NCBI GenBank assembly: GCA_030533445.1
Contig: CM060083.1
Location: 27,199,666-27,263,665, forward strand
Direction: 5' to 3'
DNA length: 64,000 nucleotides
Source: Cyprinodon diabolis
Taxonomy: Eukaryota > Chordata > Actinopteri > Cyprinodontiformes > Cyprinodontidae
This document shows, in pieces, positions 61,701 through 64,000 of this stretch (position 1 is its first letter; every line of letters begins with the position of its first letter). The position numbers and the translations under genes were made by a program. The notes under the pieces were generated by a model. The model had not been told where the DNA came from and made no database searches. It saw only the letters and a program-made list of their open reading frames with translations.

Positions 61701-62391
61701 CCGGTATTTCCATGTGGAAAATGCTGTTTTGCTGCTGGAGTCATCCTCACTCTCCATCTCTCTGTGTGTGCTGTACGTTAACACCCACCAGCGGAAACAC
61801 CCACCTACCCAACTGACAGACGGAATCTCACTATACATCAGCCATTCTCATCCTCCCCTCTCTCATGACAAGGCGCGCACCTCTGGATGACCTAAAAAAT
61901 TATCTTTAATATCTCTTAAACAAAAGTAGCACAAACAATATTTTTTTCTGCACAAATCTGCACTAACGTTGCACTAACCATTCAGTCTATTTGCAGAGTT
62001 TTTTGACGTGGGTGGGGTGTCAGCTTCACGCAGCTGTGCAAGAGTCCTATCATGAAAAAAGGTTCATTGTGCGACCTGAGTAACGCGCAGTAACGGGGTA
62101 TCTGCAATGGTAACTTCGTTATAGTTACAGTCAAAGTAATTAGTTAGATTACTCATTACTAAAACAAGGTAACGGTAACGGCGAAAGTAACGGCGTTACT
62201 AACGCCGTTACTTTCAACGCCGTTAGTCCCATCACTGCTTATATGTATCAGCCAATGCTGCACAGCAAGGTATTGGGTATCGGTATCAGGGCCAAAAAAT
62301 GGCATCAGTGCAACACTAATTTTCATAATCATGAAAATAAAGAAAACGCTTTGAATGAGAAGGTGTGTTTAAAACTTTGGTCTGTACTGTA

Positions 62392-62802
62392 TATAGGTTT
62401 CATTGTTTTGATCTAAGATGTTTTGACTGTTAGTCATGATTTATTTTTAATTTATTTGAGTACTTTAGGCATATTAAAAAGAAAAAAGTTCAAATGTTTG
62501 GACACAGAAAGTTGGTTGGAGGAAGCCTCTTTTTTTACTACTGAACTTTACTGCATTTTATCACATTTAAACCAGAAGTTTTAGCACACCTTTTGGGGAT
62601 TCTACTTGATAGACCACAATTATAAAGTTAAAAGAATATTGATTCTTGAATCTTTTAAAATATGTTACATCTAAAAGTAAAAAATATATATATTATTTTA
62701 ATAAGAATCCAAACCTGCAGTATACAGAAATCTATAAAAAAAAAAAAAGAGTATACATATCCCATCCTAAAATCAGTACTTAAAATGTGAAAAACTGTTA
62801 AG
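62392..62802. other. AT-rich spacer after the nested transposons
   Basis: Nothing recognised between the Tc1 right end and the LINE 3' end. Confidence 0.55.
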
Positions 62803-63161
62803 GCAAGTTAATTTGTATATCACAGTTCAAAGTACTTTACATTAATTAAATAATTAAATTTAAGAAAATAAAAGCAGAATAAAAGCAAATAAAGATAAAA
62901 AAAATGTGTAAAACAGTTGGACCACAACCTTAAACTAATAATATCTCAGTAAACAGTTTAATTTCAACAGTTAAAGGCAGCTCTAAGCAAATGGGTTTTT
63001 AACTTGGACTTCAAAGAAATCAGGCTCTCAGCACTTCTACAGTCTTCTGGAGGTTTGTTCCAGATCAGTGGAGCATAGGAACTAAATGCTGCTTCACCAT
63101 GTTTTGTTCTAGTTCTGGGTGAACAGAGTAGGCTTGAACTTGAGAGGAGTAATATCTCCAA
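62803..63161 (-). mobile_element. LINE 3' end with C-terminal coding remnant
   Basis: On the minus strand, the frame from 63161 to 62964 encodes HGEAAFSSYAPLIWNKPPED followed by CRSAESLISLKSKLKTHLLR, the conserved extreme C-terminus of many fish LINE polyproteins (AF..aP.lWN.LPe..R.a.S...FKs.LKTHL). The 3' untranslated part ends with AATGTAAAGTACTTTGAACT and ATACAAATTAACTTGCC, also a typical LINE 3' end. 5'-truncated. It is a different family from the copy at 54528. The usual WNxLP is WNKPP here. Confidence 0.75.
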
Positions 63162-63924
63162 AAACTTGCATGTATAATTGTAAAAAATTAAATCTGAAAC
63201 AAATTTTTATGCAACACACATAAGTTTTTTTTGAACAATGTAAAAAGAAAACAAATAATTACAAAATAATGTCTTTAAGCAGTCACAAAGCTGATTTCGA
63301 AACACTGTTTGCAGCAAACTACCTTTTATTGCAGTTCAAGCTCTGATTTGGCAAACAAACTAAATCTAAAATCTGATTATATGTCATAGTTGTGCAATTA
63401 AAGCAATTGAAAGGGACTCATTAATCTACCAATGAAAGGTATTTGATAGTAGCTTTAAAAGCTTCTCTACAATGAGACGACTTGATTTTAAATTCATGTT
63501 ACTTGCTCTAAAAGCAGCCAGGCAATACTACGACTTTTGCACAGATTTGGTTCAAGCTCAATTACTGACCCTCTTTATCTTACCTTCCTCTATAATAATT
63601 TAACAATTTAAGAAAATAGTAGTCCTGTAGATAAAGTCTCTGGTTCAGTGAATTAATTTAAGTTCTTCCTGAGGGAGAAAGTGATTGTGTGCCCCAAATT
63701 ACTGCACTGTTAAAGTGCTCCAATCAGAACATGAAAAACAGAAGCGTCCAGATACGGTCACCTCGAGTCTTATATTACTTTACCAAAATCATAACCTGAA
63801 AACAAAGTACTTTATTTATTGAGGTATTTAAATTTAGAAAATTAGAAAAAAAAAATATTTTTTACTGACACCTATTAGGTATATCAGGGTTTTTATCACA
63901 CAGATTGCTATAAAAATCTCTCTA
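63162..63924. other. Noncoding end region
   Basis: No exon or repeat recognised before the terminal TA-rich tract. Confidence 0.55.
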
Positions 63925-64000
63925 TATATAAATCTACATATATATATATATATACATATATATAGATAATATAATATATAATACATATATTATATATATA
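63925..64000. repeat. TA-rich low-complexity sequence at the window end
   Basis: An interrupted TA/TATACA repeat running off the window end. Its full length is unknown. Confidence 0.9.

Larger units (their letters stand above)
60902..62237. mobile_element. Second hAT-like element nested in the first
   Basis: It is bounded by CAGTGTTGGGCAC on the left and, read inward, CAGTGATGGGACT on the right. Flanking 8-mers CCTATATG (60894-60901) and CTTATATG (62238-62245) agree at 7 of 8 positions, fitting a hAT target duplication with one later change. Both subterminal regions are packed with GTTACT/AGTAAC repeats, likely transposase-binding motifs (about 60930-61045 and 62085-62225). At 1336 bp it has no transposase frame. 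The interior contains a (TCCA)n run and a CpG-rich block. Confidence 0.85.
60601..62318. mobile_element. hAT-like nonautonomous element inserted in the Tc1 element
   Basis: It is flanked by perfect 8-bp direct repeats ATTTTCAT (60593-60600 and 62319-62326), the hallmark target duplication of hAT transposons. The ends are imperfect inverted repeats, TAGTGATGCACCGATACC on the left and, read inward, TAGTGTTGCACTGATGCC on the right. The subterminal sequence carries repeated GGTATCGGTATC-type motifs. Without the second insertion at 60902-62237 it is only about 374 bp and has no coding frame, so it depended on a transposase from elsewhere. Confidence 0.9.
59092..62389 (+). mobile_element. Second Tc1-like transposon with long inverted repeats, inactive and interrupted
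   Basis: The outer ends are near-identical inverted repeats beginning CAGTACAGACCAAA, flanked by TA at 59090-59091 and 62390-62391. The similarity between ends extends inward well beyond 100 bp (from the left end to about 59265 and from about 60510 to the right end), so this is a long-repeat Tc1 subfamily, distinct from the short-repeat element at 17574. Removing the insertion at 60601-62318 and its duplicated 8-bp target leaves about 1.57 kb, a normal Tc1 length. Its transposase is broken. It lies in the intron after exon 8. Confidence 0.93.

Overview
This window looks like teleost fish nuclear DNA. It is AT-rich, protein-coding sequence is sparse and split into very small exons, and it is full of fish-type mobile DNA: Tc1-like and hAT-like DNA transposons, tRNA-headed SINEs with (TGGA)n tails, 5'-truncated LINEs, and (TA)n and (TCCA)n microsatellites. 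The species cannot be named from this evidence.

The only host gene I can support is a collagen-type gene on the + strand. Eight short exons lie between 17267 and 58724 (36, 30, 27, 45, 42, 36, 54 and 45 bp). Each begins with a whole glycine codon, has AG/GT borders, and is phase 0 at both ends. Together they encode 105 residues of an interrupted Gly-X-Y helix. Both ends of the gene lie outside the window or could not be recognised. The intron between exons 4 and 5 is about 25 kb. The collagen chain is not identified.

Region by region. 1-17266 holds no recognised host exon. It contains SINE copies (540-633, 947-1275, 7984-8221, 10823-10912), LINE fragments (4600-4810, 8240-8345), an older noncoding repeat split by a 5'-truncated RNase H LINE (9081-10372, 13-bp target duplications), a palindromic foldback element (11361-11804) and a worn Tc1 relic (about 15020-15680). 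17267-23842 holds exons 1-4, an uninterrupted Tc1-like transposon in intron 1 (17574-18821), and another Tc1 relic on the other strand near 21040-21340. 23843-49110 is the giant intron, with a pair of related LTR-like repeats in opposite orientation (27594-28108 and 34853-35403), a Harbinger-like element (30105-30987), a long (TA)n tract joined to a SINE (41093-41604) and a degenerate TAAG-rich array (about 45670-46000). 49111-58724 holds exons 5-8, with a LINE 3' end in intron 6 (54528-55012). 59092-62389 is a nest of three transposons: a Tc1-like element carrying a dead transposase, entered by a short hAT-like element, which was itself entered by a second hAT-like element containing a CpG-rich core and a (TCCA)n run. 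A further LINE 3' end follows at 62803-63161 and TA-rich sequence closes the window.

I see no new multi-gene system. What stands out is the insertion history, which can be read from intact target duplications; a Tc1 transposase that still has a full reading frame and perfect ends; and a collagen helix with unusual register breaks.
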